The notes: generated by a model from the letters alone, not told the origin. Positions 8,581 through 16,694 are shown, numbered from the stretch's first letter. The stretch is DNA of 64,000 nt from Lysobacteraceae bacterium CU05-9 (GCA_007556525.1 SWJS01000004.1:112118-176117), one strand, 5' to 3'. Numbers and translations: made by a program.

Positions 8581-8919
8581 TTACGCGCCGAAGGTGCCGA
8601 GGGGGGCGCCGCCGAGAAGGTGGAGATGCATTTGGTAGACGGTTTGGCCGCCGTGATCGTTGCAGTTCATGACGACGCGGTAACCGTCGGAGGCGATGCC
8701 GATTTTGCGGGCGTAGTCGGCGGCGGTGAGCATGAGTTCACCCATGATTTGGGCGTCGTCGGGAGTGGCGGCGTCTAAGGTGGGGAGAGTGGTTTTGGGG
8801 ACGAAGAGAATGTGGACGGGCGCGAGAGGTGCGATGTCCTTGAACGCGATGATGCGGTCGTTTTCGAAAACGATGTCGGCGGGGATTTCGCGGGAGATGA
8901 TTTTGTGAAAAATCGTCAT
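8581..8919 (-). CDS. hinT: HIT-family purine nucleoside phosphoramidase
   Basis: 112 residues covering the full HIT domain: FHKIISREIPADIVFEND, the ALAPVHILFVPK strand and the C-terminal histidine motif. The motif reads YQMHLHLLGG, so the first histidine of the usual HxHxH is Gln while the catalytic and third histidines remain. HinT hydrolyses adenosine phosphoramidates in the cytosol. The ATG overlaps the recR stop (ATGA). The longer upstream frame lies inside recR and is rejected. Confidence 0.93.
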   Translation of the reverse strand: MTIFHKIISREIPADIVFENDRIIAFKDIAPLAPVHILFVPKTTLPTLDAATPDDAQIMGELMLTAADYARKIGIASDGYRVVMNCNDHGGQTVYQMHLHLLGGAPLGTFGA

Positions 8920-9521
8920 GATTCCTCCGTTAGTTCTGAGCGGGTGCCGAACGCGTGCGAGAGTGTGCCGCGGTCGATGTATTCGAGTTCGCCGCCGAGT
9001 GGGACGCCGTATGCCAGGCGCGTGGCTTTGATGCCGATTTCGCGGGCGATGCTGGCGAGGTAGTGTGCGGTCGCCTCGCCTTCGATGGTGGGGTTCGTCG
9101 CGATGATGACTTCGACGACTTCGTCGGAGCGCATGCGGTCTTGCAACTTGTCGATGCCGAGTTCGCCGGGACCGATGCCGTCGAGTGGCGAGAGCTTCCC
9201 GTGCAACACAAAATACTTCCCGCGATAGCCGGTGGCGGCTTCGATGGCGAGTCGGTCCGATGGCGTTTCGACGACGCACAGAGAGTGAGAGTCGCGAGAG
9301 GCGGAGGAGCAGATCGAGCAGACTTCGGTTTCGGAGAAGTCACGGCATTGCGTGCAGTAGTCGATTTCCTTGACGGCGCGCGCGAGAGAGTCGGCAAGTC
9401 GTTGCCCGCCATCGCGCTCACGTGCGAGCACGTGATACGCCATGCGTTGCGCGGACTTCGGACCAACGCCCGGCAGCACGCGCAATGCATCGATGAGTTG
9501 TTCGAGTAGCGGCGAACTCAC
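8916..9521 (-). CDS. recR: Recombination mediator RecR
   Basis: 201 residues, normal for RecR, which with RecFO loads RecA at gaps. The HhH segment (LRVLPGVGPKSAQRMA), the four-Cys zinc motif (CTQC...CSIC) and the Toprim domain (VVETPSDRLAIEAATGY) appear in order. Middle gene of dnaX-ybaB-recR-hinT. Confidence 0.97.
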   Translation of the reverse strand: MSSPLLEQLIDALRVLPGVGPKSAQRMAYHVLARERDGGQRLADSLARAVKEIDYCTQCRDFSETEVCSICSSASRDSHSLCVVETPSDRLAIEAATGYRGKYFVLHGKLSPLDGIGPGELGIDKLQDRMRSDEVVEVIIATNPTIEGEATAHYLASIAREIGIKATRLAYGVPLGGELEYIDRGTLSHAFGTRSELTEES

Positions 9522-9534
9522 GACGAGACTGAAA

Positions 9535-9849
9535 TTAGAAGCCCATGCCCGGTGGCAACTTCATCCCGGCGGTGGCGGCAGACATTTTGGCTTCGGATTC
9601 TGCGTTCGCTTTCGTGACCGCGTCGTTGAATGCGGCGGCGATCAAGTCTTCTGCCATTTCCGGATCGGCCAAAACTGACGGATCAATCCGCACCTTCAGA
9701 CATTCCATGCGGCCGGTGACCGTCACGTTGACCATGCCCGCGCCGGCGGTGCCGGTGACTTCGATTTTGGCAAGTTCTTCCTGAGCTTTCTTGACATTTT
9801 CCTGCATGCGTTGAGCTTGCTGCATGAGTTGTGCGATGTTTCCGCGCAT
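9535..9849 (-). CDS. ybaB: YbaB/EbfC family nucleoid-associated protein
   Basis: 104 residues with an N-terminal helical [20 protein letters not shown] segment and the conserved strand pair around [11 protein letters not shown], then [15 protein letters not shown]. Binds DNA as a dimer. Encoded between dnaX and recR as is usual. Confidence 0.95.
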   Translation of the reverse strand: MRGNIAQLMQQAQRMQENVKKAQEELAKIEVTGTAGAGMVNVTVTGRMECLKVRIDPSVLADPEMAEDLIAAAFNDAVTKANAESEAKMSAATAGMKLPPGMGF

Positions 9850-9874
9850 TGATTTTCTCCGGTTACAAAACTAA

Positions 9875-11512
9875 TTAATGGGGCTTGATCGATCCCGGCA
9901 CAACGCGCGTGTCGGGTTCGTTGAGTAATTGCTTCACGCTTGGGTCATCGAGAAAATCCTGTTCGGCTTTCTGTTGACGTGCGATCGCTTGCTTCTCGTC
10001 CTGCGATGCGACGCTGTTGATTTCGGCGACTTCGTCCTGCTGGGTCACGATGATTTGATAGCCGTGATAGCCCATCGCCTTGAGGCCGTTGAGGAGTGCG
10101 GCTTCGCTTTTCGCGTCGTGCAAAAGTGCGTTCACTTTCTCGAGTTCGAAGTGGAGTGCGAGGTTCGCGCGCTTCACCCAGTGCAGCATTTCGGCGAAGT
10201 GTCGTGTCGCGCCGTTGGCGGGCATGATTTTGACAACTTTCGCCCAGTCGGCGGCGGACTCCAGTGGCGCCAGTTCGACGGGTGGTTCTTCGGCGGCTGT
10301 CGCGACGGGCGGTGTTGGTGGTGTTGGTGCGGCAGGTGCCGGTGCCGCGACGGGCGCTGCAACTGGCGTCGGAGTTGGCGCGGGCAGCGTGGTCGATTGC
10401 GCAGCCGGCTTCTCCACCGACGTTGCACTCGGTGTGCCTGGCTTGAACGCCAACATCCGCAACATCACCATCTCAAAACCGGCACGCGGCGAAGGCGCAA
10501 ACCCGATATCGCGACGACCATTCAATGCCATCTGATACCAAAGTTGCACGAGCTCCGGACGCACACGCGCGGCGATGTCTTGCACATCGAGACCATCGAC
10601 ATTCGCGTTTGCATTCGGCACGAGTTGCGCGAGTTGCACTTGATGGAACGCTTCGTTCAATGCATCGAGCACTTGCGGCCAATCCGGCGAAAACTCCGCC
10701 AACTCCTGCACTTCCTGCATCAAAGCCGCGCCATCGTTATGGCTCAACGCTTGAATCAATTGCGCAACGCGCGTGCGATCAACGGTGCCCAACATCTGCT
10801 CGACCTGCTCCGTCGACAAATTGGATCCACTAAATGCAATCGCCTGATCGAGCAAACTCAAACCATCACGCATCGAACCATCGGCAGCCTTCGCAATGAG
10901 TTGGATGGCGCGAGGGTCGGCGTCGATTTTTTCCTCGCCCAAAATAAACTCAATCTGCCCCGCAATCTGTTCTTCGTCGAGACGCATCAAATTGAATTGC
11001 AAGCAGCGTGACAAAACGGTGACCAGCAACTTCTCGGGGTCGGTGGTCGCCAGCAAAAACTTCACATGCGGTGGCGGTTCCTCGAGCGTCTTCAGCAGCG
11101 CATTGAACGCCGGCTTCGAAAGCATGTGCACTTCGTCGATCAGGTAGACCTTGTACTTGCCGCGGCTCGGGACGTACTGCGCGCTCTCGATCATGTCGCG
11201 CACATCATCCACACCCGTATTCGACGCAGCATCGATTTCAATCAGGTCAAAATATCTTCCCGCATCAATGTCCACGCATGTCGAACACACACCACATGGC
11301 TCGGAGCTCGTGCCTTGTTCGCAATTGAGTGACTTCGCAAAAATCCGCGCAATCGTGGTCTTCCCCACTCCGCGCGTCCCGGTGAACAGGTAGGCGTGGT
11401 GCACTCGGCCAGTTTCCAGGGCATTGGTCAGCGCCTTCACCACGTGGGTCTGACCGACCAGTTCGGCAAACTTCTTCGGGCGCCATTTGCGCGCCAAAAC
11501 CAAATACGACAT
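9875..11512 (-). CDS. dnaX: DNA polymerase III subunits gamma and tau
   Basis: 545 residues. The clamp-loader ATPase has Walker A GTRGVGKT, a four-Cys zinc module (CEQ...CGVCSTC), Walker B/DEXX IDEVHMLS and sensor 1 LATTDPEKL. A Pro/Ala-rich linker lies at about 375-425, followed by a tau-like C-terminal domain. ATG at 11512 (MSYLVLARKWRPK) is the family start with AGG just upstream. The frame stays open to 11893 but that extension runs antisense through tRNA-Ser and is not coding. I see no A-AAA-AAG slippery site at the expected place, so a separate gamma product is not evident. Confidence 0.97.
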   Translation of the reverse strand: MSYLVLARKWRPKKFAELVGQTHVVKALTNALETGRVHHAYLFTGTRGVGKTTIARIFAKSLNCEQGTSSEPCGVCSTCVDIDAGRYFDLIEIDAASNTGVDDVRDMIESAQYVPSRGKYKVYLIDEVHMLSKPAFNALLKTLEEPPPHVKFLLATTDPEKLLVTVLSRCLQFNLMRLDEEQIAGQIEFILGEEKIDADPRAIQLIAKAADGSMRDGLSLLDQAIAFSGSNLSTEQVEQMLGTVDRTRVAQLIQALSHNDGAALMQEVQELAEFSPDWPQVLDALNEAFHQVQLAQLVPNANANVDGLDVQDIAARVRPELVQLWYQMALNGRRDIGFAPSPRAGFEMVMLRMLAFKPGTPSATSVEKPAAQSTTLPAPTPTPVAAPVAAPAPAAPTPPTPPVATAAEEPPVELAPLESAADWAKVVKIMPANGATRHFAEMLHWVKRANLALHFELEKVNALLHDAKSEAALLNGLKAMGYHGYQIIVTQQDEVAEINSVASQDEKQAIARQQKAEQDFLDDPSVKQLLNEPDTRVVPGSIKPH

Positions 11513-11576
11513 GCAACCTGCTGTGTTTTTGCGTGAATTCCCATTTTGACAGAATTCCCCTCTCTGCATAAGCGCA

Positions 11577-11605
11577 TTGCCCGCCAGCCCCGCGTCCTGT
11601 AAACT
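11577..11605 (+). promoter_or_regulatory. Promoter of tRNA-Ser
   Basis: TTGCCC (11577-11582), a 17-bp GC-rich spacer and TAAACT (11600-11605), about 40 bp upstream of the mature tRNA. Confidence 0.6.
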
Positions 11606-11645
11606 ATTGCGTTCGCCGGTTTCCTTGCGTTTCCGCCGAAAATCC

Positions 11646-11738
11646 GGAGAGGTGTCCGAGTGGTTGAAGGAGCACGCCTGGAAAGTGTGTAAGCGTCTAA
11701 ACCGCGCTTCGGGGGTTCGAATCCCCCTCTCTCCGCCA
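11646..11738 (+). tRNA. tRNA-Ser (anticodon GGA)
   Basis: A 93-nt tRNA with acceptor stem GGAGAGG/CCTCTCC, a long class II variable arm, anticodon GGA in the loop CTGGAAA, T-loop GGTTCGAATCC and an encoded CCA. Confidence 0.97.
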
Positions 11739-11743
11739 AATGC

Positions 11744-11773
11744 AAAGCCCCGCCTAACAGGCGGGGCTTTTTT
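11744..11773 (+). terminator. Terminator of tRNA-Ser
   Basis: Perfect stem AAAGCCCCGCC / GGCGGGGCTTT with a TAACA loop and a T run, 5 nt after the tRNA. It could act on both strands. Confidence 0.9.
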
Positions 11774-11932
11774 GCATTTGGCAGAGATGGATTCGCAAAC
11801 CTCCCGACGGGGGTTCGACGTCCGCACATGGACGTGCGGACGGGACAACCGCAGGTTGCCGCGCAGCGGTGCGGCACCACGGACGTGCCGCATCCAATCT
11901 CCCTCGACGCACGGATTTCTTTTTTCTCACCT

Positions 11933-11980
11933 TTTCAAAGGTTGAACATCTGTCCATGGACACAAGTTCAACCTTTGAAA
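11933..11980. repeat. Palindromic repeat family B, copy 1
   Basis: A 48-bp near-perfect dyad: TTTCAAAGGTTGAAC, centre TGTCCATGGACA, then GTTCAACCTTTGAAA. It ends 6 bp from the HEPN gene stop codon. The 250 bp between tRNA-Ser and the HEPN gene also hold a GTCCGCAC/GTGCGGAC dyad at about 11820-11840 and no gene. Confidence 0.9.
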
Positions 11981-11986
11981 CCGCAG

Positions 11987-12427
11987 TCAAATCAGATTGC
12001 GCCGATTAACTGCAAGCCATGCTCGCGTTTTTTCCAACAATGCGTTTGCCTGTTCAACACACGCAATCAATGTTGCCTCAGACACCATGTCGCCCTCGTA
12101 ATCAACGACGTTGCGCTGGCGTCGAAGTGCATCCAACACGATGATATCGTCCTGCGAAATTTGCATCGTTAGGTGTAGACATTGGATTGCCGTTTGATGA
12201 TGGCCAGGCTGACTCGTTGCGGTGCGAAAGCCATTCGCCCACAAGCCCACCATCGCGCACTGCATGATGCATTTGTAAGCCATGTCAAAACGATTATCCG
12301 CGCTGATCTCTTCATGACGCGCGTCCTGCAAATTGCGCTCTGCCGCATCAAGCAACTTCAAGATGGAAACGCGGTCAGCCTCATGTGCCTGCAGACGTTT
12401 TATTGCCAGTAAGTTTTCTAACGTCAT
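11987..12427 (-). CDS. HEPN-domain protein, probable toxin of an MNT-HEPN pair
   Basis: 146 all-helical residues with a HEPN-type C-terminal motif RRQRNVVDYEGD at 102-113. HEPN toxins are usually RNases with Rx4-6H; here the histidine position is not kept and the variant RNxxDY is seen, so nuclease activity is uncertain. The gene overlaps the MNT gene upstream by 47 nt in another frame, so the two must be translated together. In known MntA/HepT pairs the nucleotidyltransferase neutralises HEPN by AMPylating a tyrosine near this motif; Tyr110 is in the right place. Confidence 0.8.
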   Translation of the reverse strand: MTLENLLAIKRLQAHEADRVSILKLLDAAERNLQDARHEEISADNRFDMAYKCIMQCAMVGLWANGFRTATSQPGHHQTAIQCLHLTMQISQDDIIVLDALRRQRNVVDYEGDMVSEATLIACVEQANALLEKTRAWLAVNRRNLI

Positions 12428-13004
12428 CGATCGACCCCTTCACGAAAATTTTCGGAGAAGCCAGGACCTCACTGATGAAGCGATCGTTTTTGGCGAGTTT
12501 GCGTTTCAGTTCCGCTCGCGAGTAGATCACCGGATTCACCTCCCGATTCAACGTAGCATGCAGCGGATGCAGCGCGCGCACCAAACCGACGAAGTCCACG
12601 CTTCCGACGACGAACAGGTCGATATCACTGACAGACGTGTGTGTTCCTTTTGCAATCGAACCAAAAACCCACGCCACATCAATCCCCGCTTCCATTTCGT
12701 TCAACACTTTGCGGATCTCTGCAGCGACTCCGTGTGTTTTGCGAAACATCGAAGCCAGATCCTCGAACAAAATGTGTTGAGTCTTTGCCGAGTATCGGAC
12801 TTGATTGCCGACGACTTCGCTCTTCAGAATTTCGGCTTCTTCGAGTTTCGCCAGCTCTCGATTGAGCGTGCCGGGATTGACGTCCGTGATACGAGAGAGC
12901 TCGCGGACGTGGAAGGTTTTCTCGGGGTCCAGCAACAAAACCGCCAACACCCGTTGCCGGGCGCCGGCGAAGATCAAATCCATGAGGTTGATAGTGTTGC
13001 TCAT
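12381..13004 (-). CDS. Winged-helix / MNT nucleotidyltransferase antitoxin
   Basis: 207 residues in two parts. Residues 1-75 are an ArsR-like winged helix (VRELSRITDVNPGTLNREL as recognition region). Residues 85-180 are a minimal nucleotidyltransferase with GS at 115-116 and the metal-binding DID at 127-129 in the spacing of the family. The fusion of a DNA-binding domain to MNT suggests it represses its own promoter, where two identical-arm palindromes lie. It precedes and overlaps the HEPN gene. Confidence 0.88.
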   Translation of the reverse strand: MSNTINLMDLIFAGARQRVLAVLLLDPEKTFHVRELSRITDVNPGTLNRELAKLEEAEILKSEVVGNQVRYSAKTQHILFEDLASMFRKTHGVAAEIRKVLNEMEAGIDVAWVFGSIAKGTHTSVSDIDLFVVGSVDFVGLVRALHPLHATLNREVNPVIYSRAELKRKLAKNDRFISEVLASPKIFVKGSIDDVRKLTGNKTSAGT

Positions 13005-13033
13005 TTAGCAACGATTGTTGCATATTTAGCAAC
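12996..13033 (-). promoter_or_regulatory. Tandem operators of the MNT-HEPN operon
   Basis: GTTGC-TCATTTA-GCAAC (12996-13012) and GTTGC-ATATTTA-GCAAC (13017-13033) have identical 5-bp arms and nearly identical 7-bp centres. Their centres are 21 bp apart, two helical turns. The first covers the MNT start codon (13002-13004). Confidence 0.75.
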
Positions 13034-13073
13034 GGATTTCAATTGCCGCTATCCACACAGAAAATCAATGCTG

Positions 13074-13117
13074 CAAAAAGTTGAACTTGCATCATTGGAC
13101 ACAAGTTCAGCCTTTGA
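13074..13117. repeat. Palindromic repeat family B, copy 2 (degenerate)
   Basis: GTTGAACTTG and CAAGTTCAGCCTTTG arms around a TTGGACA centre, ending 10 bp from the dioxygenase stop codon. On the minus strand the 3' arm runs into TTTTTGC, so it could terminate that transcript. Confidence 0.75.
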
Positions 13118-13126
13118 AACTCCGCT

Positions 13127-13906
13127 TTATGCGGCTTCCCAAACGAACGAATCCATCGACAAAATTCCGTCCGTCATTCCACCTTCAACCAACCGCGCGA
13201 CATCGTCGGACGAAGACGCACCCAACGCCACCAACAACGGCAAGTAGTGTTCTTCGGTTGGGTGGGCCCGCGCTCCATAACGCGACCGCGTCCGGTAATT
13301 CAAGAGCGAATCGACGTCACGCGACATCACCGCATCGTTCGCCCACTCCGCAAAATCCTGCGCATATTCGGGATCCGAAATATGCTGACGGAACTCGTAC
13401 AAGTTGTGCGTCAACGAACCGGAGCCGACAATCATCACGCCTTGATCGCGCAACGGTGCCAACGCTTCGCCGAGCGCCAATGCATCGGCCGCGCTCAACG
13501 TCATCGGCATCGACAACTGCAAAACCGGCAACTCCGACGACGGCAACATGTGCATCAACGGAACCCACGCCCCGTGGTCGATACCGCGGTCCGCATCCAA
13601 AGACACATCGAAACCTTGCGAGCGCAACAACTCAACGACGTCGGCTGCGAGTGATGGGGAACCTTTTGGCGAGTATTGCAATTGATACAACTCCGCCGGA
13701 AACCCGACAAAATCATGGATCGTTTCCAACTGTTCCGCTGCCGTCACTTTGAAGCCACGCGTTTGCCAATGTGGCGAGACGACGAGGATGGCGCGGACGT
13801 TTTGTAACGAATCACCGAGCGCGCGCAAGTTTGGACCGAGCAAGCCAGGTGTTACCGCGAACATCGGTGAGCCGTGCGATACGAATAGCGAAGGCGGGCG
13901 TTTCAT
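13127..13906 (-). CDS. ygiD: LigB/DODA-type extradiol ring-cleavage dioxygenase
   Basis: 259 residues of the class III extradiol dioxygenase superfamily, YgiD/4,5-DOPA dioxygenase branch. Metal-ligand segments SHGSP (His11), SPHW (His46) and DHGAWVPLMHM are present, and the C-terminal EEHYLPLLVALGA with its catalytic-type His is typical. Uses non-haem Fe or Zn to open catechol-like rings; the natural substrate in bacteria is unclear. No neighbouring catabolic genes. Confidence 0.88.
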   Translation of the reverse strand: MKRPPSLFVSHGSPMFAVTPGLLGPNLRALGDSLQNVRAILVVSPHWQTRGFKVTAAEQLETIHDFVGFPAELYQLQYSPKGSPSLAADVVELLRSQGFDVSLDADRGIDHGAWVPLMHMLPSSELPVLQLSMPMTLSAADALALGEALAPLRDQGVMIVGSGSLTHNLYEFRQHISDPEYAQDFAEWANDAVMSRDVDSLLNYRTRSRYGARAHPTEEHYLPLLVALGASSSDDVARLVEGGMTDGILSMDSFVWEAA

Positions 13907-14022
13907 GGGAGCAATTCCGTGTGTGATGCCGCGTCTTGCGGCGATGTGAACACTATATTGCTATCAGCCGCGCCGTTAAACCCGCGTCACCGCAACCCAT
14001 TGTTGCAAGATTGGAACAGTCT

Positions 14023-14241
14023 TTACGCCGCAGCTGGAACTTCGACGTAGGTGACGAGCGAACTCGGCGGCGGAACAGGCGCGCCGTCTTCCAGCATCCC
14101 CTCGATATGGAATTCGATTGCTGCGCGGATTTCCGACTCAACCTCTTCCGGCGTGTCGCCAGTAGCAACACAACCTGGCAGATCGAGTACGTAGGCCGAG
14201 TAATTTCGCTCGCCTTTCTCAATGACGATGGCGTAACGCAT
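14023..14241 (-). CDS. HicB-like protein without a HicA partner
   Basis: 72 residues starting MRYAIVIEKGERNYSAYVLDLPGCVATGDTPEEV-type: the partial RNase H fold of HicB antitoxins (shown split: MRYAIVIEKGE, NYSAYVLDLPGC, TPEEVESEIRAAI). No DNA-binding tail follows. The flanks (13907-14022 and 14242-14313) are too short for a HicA toxin, so this is a solitary HicB. ATG at 14241 is the family start; a longer frame to 14283 is possible. Divergent from arsR. Confidence 0.8.
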   Translation of the reverse strand: MRYAIVIEKGERNYSAYVLDLPGCVATGDTPEEVESEIRAAIEFHIEGMLEDGAPVPPPSSLVTYVEVPAAA

Positions 14242-14313
14242 ATGTTCAATTCTCATTTCAAACCTGCTTGTTTGAGGATACACTTTTTCTCATGTTTCTA
14301 TTATTCTAGAACT

Positions 14314-14646
14314 ATGGAATTAACTAATGCCACCAAAAAACTCGCCGCCCTCGGCCAACCCACTCGCCTCGCAATCTTCCGCGCACTTGTGGAAGCGGGT
14401 CCGATCGGAATGTTGCCGAGCGAACTGAGCGAGCAACTCGAAGTGCCTGGCGCAACGTTGTCGTTCCATCTCAAGGAACTGACGAGCACCGGATTGATCG
14501 ATGGAACACAGGACGGGCGCACGATCACATACACCGCCGACTTCGATGCGATGAATGACCTCATTGGATTTTTGACGGACAACTGTTGCGGTGGCGACGC
14601 GGCGCAATGCAAACCCACCAAACGTAAACGGACCACTCGCAAATGA
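14314..14646 (+). CDS. arsR: ArsR-family arsenical-responsive repressor
   Basis: 110 residues with a winged helix (LPSELSEQLEVPGATLSFHLKEL region) that represses the operon and lets go when it binds As(III). The usual helix-3 ELCVC cysteines are absent; instead Cys91, Cys92 and Cys99 lie in the tail (NCCGG), as in the type that senses arsenite with C-terminal cysteines. Overlaps acr3 by ATGA. A palindrome TTCTAGAA lies just before the start and could be operator. The frame upstream to 13936 is not coding. Confidence 0.92.
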   Translation: MELTNATKKLAALGQPTRLAIFRALVEAGPIGMLPSELSEQLEVPGATLSFHLKELTSTGLIDGTQDGRTITYTADFDAMNDLIGFLTDNCCGGDAAQCKPTKRKRTTRK

Positions 14647-15701
14647 ATGCGACATCTGCATCACAAACCCTCTCCTCAAAAATGGGATCCTTCGAACGCA
14701 ACCTGACGTGGTGGGTGCTTGGTTGCATCGTACTCGGAACCGCGCTCGGATACTTCATGCCAAGTGTGTTCCATTCGATCAGTCAGATGGAAATCGCGAA
14801 GGTGAATTTGCCGATCGCGGTTTTGATCTGGCTGATGATCATTCCGATGCTGATGAAAATCGACTACGGTGCAATGCGCGAAGTCAGCCAGCACTGGAAG
14901 GGCATCGGCGTCACGTTGTTCGTCAACTGGTTCGTCAAACCATTCTCGATGGCGTTGCTCGGATGGATTTTTATCCGTCATGTGTTCGCTGCATATCTGC
15001 CGACGGATCAGATTGATTCGTACATTGCAGGTTTGATTTTGTTGGCAGCTGCACCGTGCACCGCGATGGTGTTTGTGTGGAGCAACCTGTGCGATGGCGA
15101 GCCGAAGTTTACGTTGAGCCAAGTGGCGTTCAATGATGTGGTCATGATTTTTGCGTTTGCGCCGATCGTTGCATTGCTGCTCGGCCTCTCGTCGATCACG
15201 GTGCCGTGGGAAACGCTGTTGCTCTCGGTCGGCCTCTACATCATCGTGCCGGTGTTCATCGCCGCATTCCTGCGCAAATTGATTCTCGCGCGTTCGGGTG
15301 AAGCCGGATTGCAAAATGCTCTCGCCAAAATCTCCCCCATCTCCTTAAGCGCCCTACTCCTCACGCTTGTTCTGTTGTTTGGATTCCAAGGTCAGCAGTT
15401 GATCAAGCAACCGATCGTGATCGCGATTCTTGCGGTGCCGATTTTGATTCAAGTCTATTTCAATGCGGGACTTGCGTATTGGCTCAACAAAAAATTCCGC
15501 GTCGCCCACTGCGTCGCCGGCCCATCGGCATTGATTGGTGCGAGTAATTTTTTTGAGTTGGCAGTCGCCACCGCCGTCGCCGTCTTCGGCGTAAACTCCG
15601 GCGCCGCACTCGCAACCGTCGTCGGCGTGCTCGTCGAAGTGCCCGTCATGCTCTCCGTCGTGCGCATCGTCAACGCCTCCCGCAATTGGTACGAACGTTA
15701 A
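14643..15701 (+). CDS. acr3: ACR3-family arsenite efflux permease
   Basis: 352 residues with ten predicted membrane segments. The signature APCTAMVFVWS carries the conserved catalytic cysteine of ACR3, and DVVMIFAFAP and NFFELAVA follow as in the family. Exports arsenite through the inner membrane. Translationally coupled to arsR. Confidence 0.96.
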   Translation: MNATSASQTLSSKMGSFERNLTWWVLGCIVLGTALGYFMPSVFHSISQMEIAKVNLPIAVLIWLMIIPMLMKIDYGAMREVSQHWKGIGVTLFVNWFVKPFSMALLGWIFIRHVFAAYLPTDQIDSYIAGLILLAAAPCTAMVFVWSNLCDGEPKFTLSQVAFNDVVMIFAFAPIVALLLGLSSITVPWETLLLSVGLYIIVPVFIAAFLRKLILARSGEAGLQNALAKISPISLSALLLTLVLLFGFQGQQLIKQPIVIAILAVPILIQVYFNAGLAYWLNKKFRVAHCVAGPSALIGASNFFELAVATAVAVFGVNSGAALATVVGVLVEVPVMLSVVRIVNASRNWYER

Positions 15702-15719
15702 TCATCAGGACACCCGATC

Positions 15720-16214
15720 ATGAAAGACTGTTACAACATTTTGTTTCTCTGCACAGGCAATTCCGCGCGCTCAATACTTGCAGAAGCCTTGGCAAATCAC
15801 ATGTCTGCAGGGCGACTCAACGCATTCAGTGCAGGCAGTCAACCTGCAGGACAAGTGCAACCACTGGCGATTGAAATTCTGAAGCGTTCCGGCATATCGA
15901 CGGAAGGCTTGCGAAGTAAGTCGTGGGACGAGTTTTCCGACAATGACGCACCCGTCATGGATATCGTGATTACGGTTTGCGGTCGCGCGGCCGGCGAAAC
16001 ATGTCCGGTATGGCCGGGTCATCCGATCACCGCACATTGGGGAATAGACGATCCCGCTGCGGTTGAAGGATCAGAAGACGAACGTCGTCGCGCATTTGAA
16101 TTGGCAATGACAGCGATGCAACAGCGAATCTCGCTGTTACTCAGTTTGAAGCCGGAAGCACTGGATGCTTTGACCCTCCAAACCAAAATCCGCGAGATCG
16201 GCGCTACTACCTGA
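15720..16214 (+). CDS. arsC: Thioredoxin-coupled arsenate reductase
   Basis: 164 residues of the low-molecular-weight phosphatase fold. The P-loop Cys11-TGNSA-Arg17 and two more cysteines, Cys87 and Cys95, give the three-cysteine relay of thioredoxin-type ArsC. Reduces arsenate to arsenite for export by ACR3. Ends in a terminator at 16241. Confidence 0.95.
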   Translation: MKDCYNILFLCTGNSARSILAEALANHMSAGRLNAFSAGSQPAGQVQPLAIEILKRSGISTEGLRSKSWDEFSDNDAPVMDIVITVCGRAAGETCPVWPGHPITAHWGIDDPAAVEGSEDERRRAFELAMTAMQQRISLLLSLKPEALDALTLQTKIREIGATT

Positions 16215-16240
16215 AGTCATCCAGTTTTTCGGATATTGTG

Positions 16241-16264
16241 AAGGGAAGCTTTGGCTTCCCTTTT
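16241..16264 (+). terminator. Terminator of the ars operon
   Basis: AAGGGAAGC, TTTG loop, GCTTCCCTTTT, 27 nt after the arsC stop. It ends 4 nt before the start of the next gene, so read-through or a hidden promoter must feed that gene. Confidence 0.88.
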
Positions 16265-16268
16265 GCAT

Positions 16269-16694
16269 ATGACGAACCCAATACAAATCCGAAAATTTGA
16301 CCATGTGGTTTTTCGCGTGAAAAACATCGCGCGCAGCATGAAATTTTATGAGGAGGTGCTGGGTGCGCATCTCGATAAAGCGGATGAAGCACTCGGTCTG
16401 TACCACATGAAAATGGGCGACGTCATGATCGATCTCATTCCCGTTGATGGCAAACTCGGCAGTGCCGTAGGCTCGAAGGAAATCAATCAACTCACCCGCA
16501 ACGTCGAGCATGTTTGCGTTCGTGTGATTCCGTTTGATGGCGCACGCATCCTCGTGCATCTCGACGCGCACGACGTCAAATATGACTTACCCATTGAACA
16601 AAACTACGGCAACGAAGGCACCGGCCCTTCTCTCTATCTCGAAGACCCGGATGGCAACGTGATCGAACTCAAAGGCGCGGAGGGTGAAGAATGA
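16269..16694 (+). CDS. VOC/glyoxalase-fold protein
   Basis: 141 residues with the two beta-alpha-beta-beta-beta modules of the VOC superfamily: FDHVVFRVKNIARSMKFY at the start, VEHVCVRV in the middle and SLYLEDPDGNVIELKG at the end. His and Glu metal ligands are present. It lacks the paired cysteines of the organoarsenical lyase ArsI, so its place behind the ars operon does not make it arsenic-related. No ribosome binding site precedes ATG 16269. Overlaps the next gene by 4 nt. Confidence 0.85.
   Translation: MTNPIQIRKFDHVVFRVKNIARSMKFYEEVLGAHLDKADEALGLYHMKMGDVMIDLIPVDGKLGSAVGSKEINQLTRNVEHVCVRVIPFDGARILVHLDAHDVKYDLPIEQNYGNEGTGPSLYLEDPDGNVIELKGAEGEE

Noticed and set aside
10922..10934. A-rich run in dnaX as a frameshift site
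   Set aside because: The GAA-AAA-ATC context lies inside the ATPase region, far before where a gamma-forming shift would be, and no stimulatory hairpin is evident.
11513..11893. N-terminal extension of dnaX by 127 codons
   Set aside because: It runs antisense through a complete tRNA-Ser and its terminator, and the family start MSYLVLARKWRPK lies at 11512.
13936..14313. Extension of arsR upstream
   Set aside because: It is antisense to the HicB-like gene; the ArsR domain begins MELTNATKKL at 14314.
16269..16694. VOC gene as ArsI organoarsenical lyase
   Set aside because: It lacks the conserved cysteine pair of ArsI and is separated from the ars genes by a terminator.
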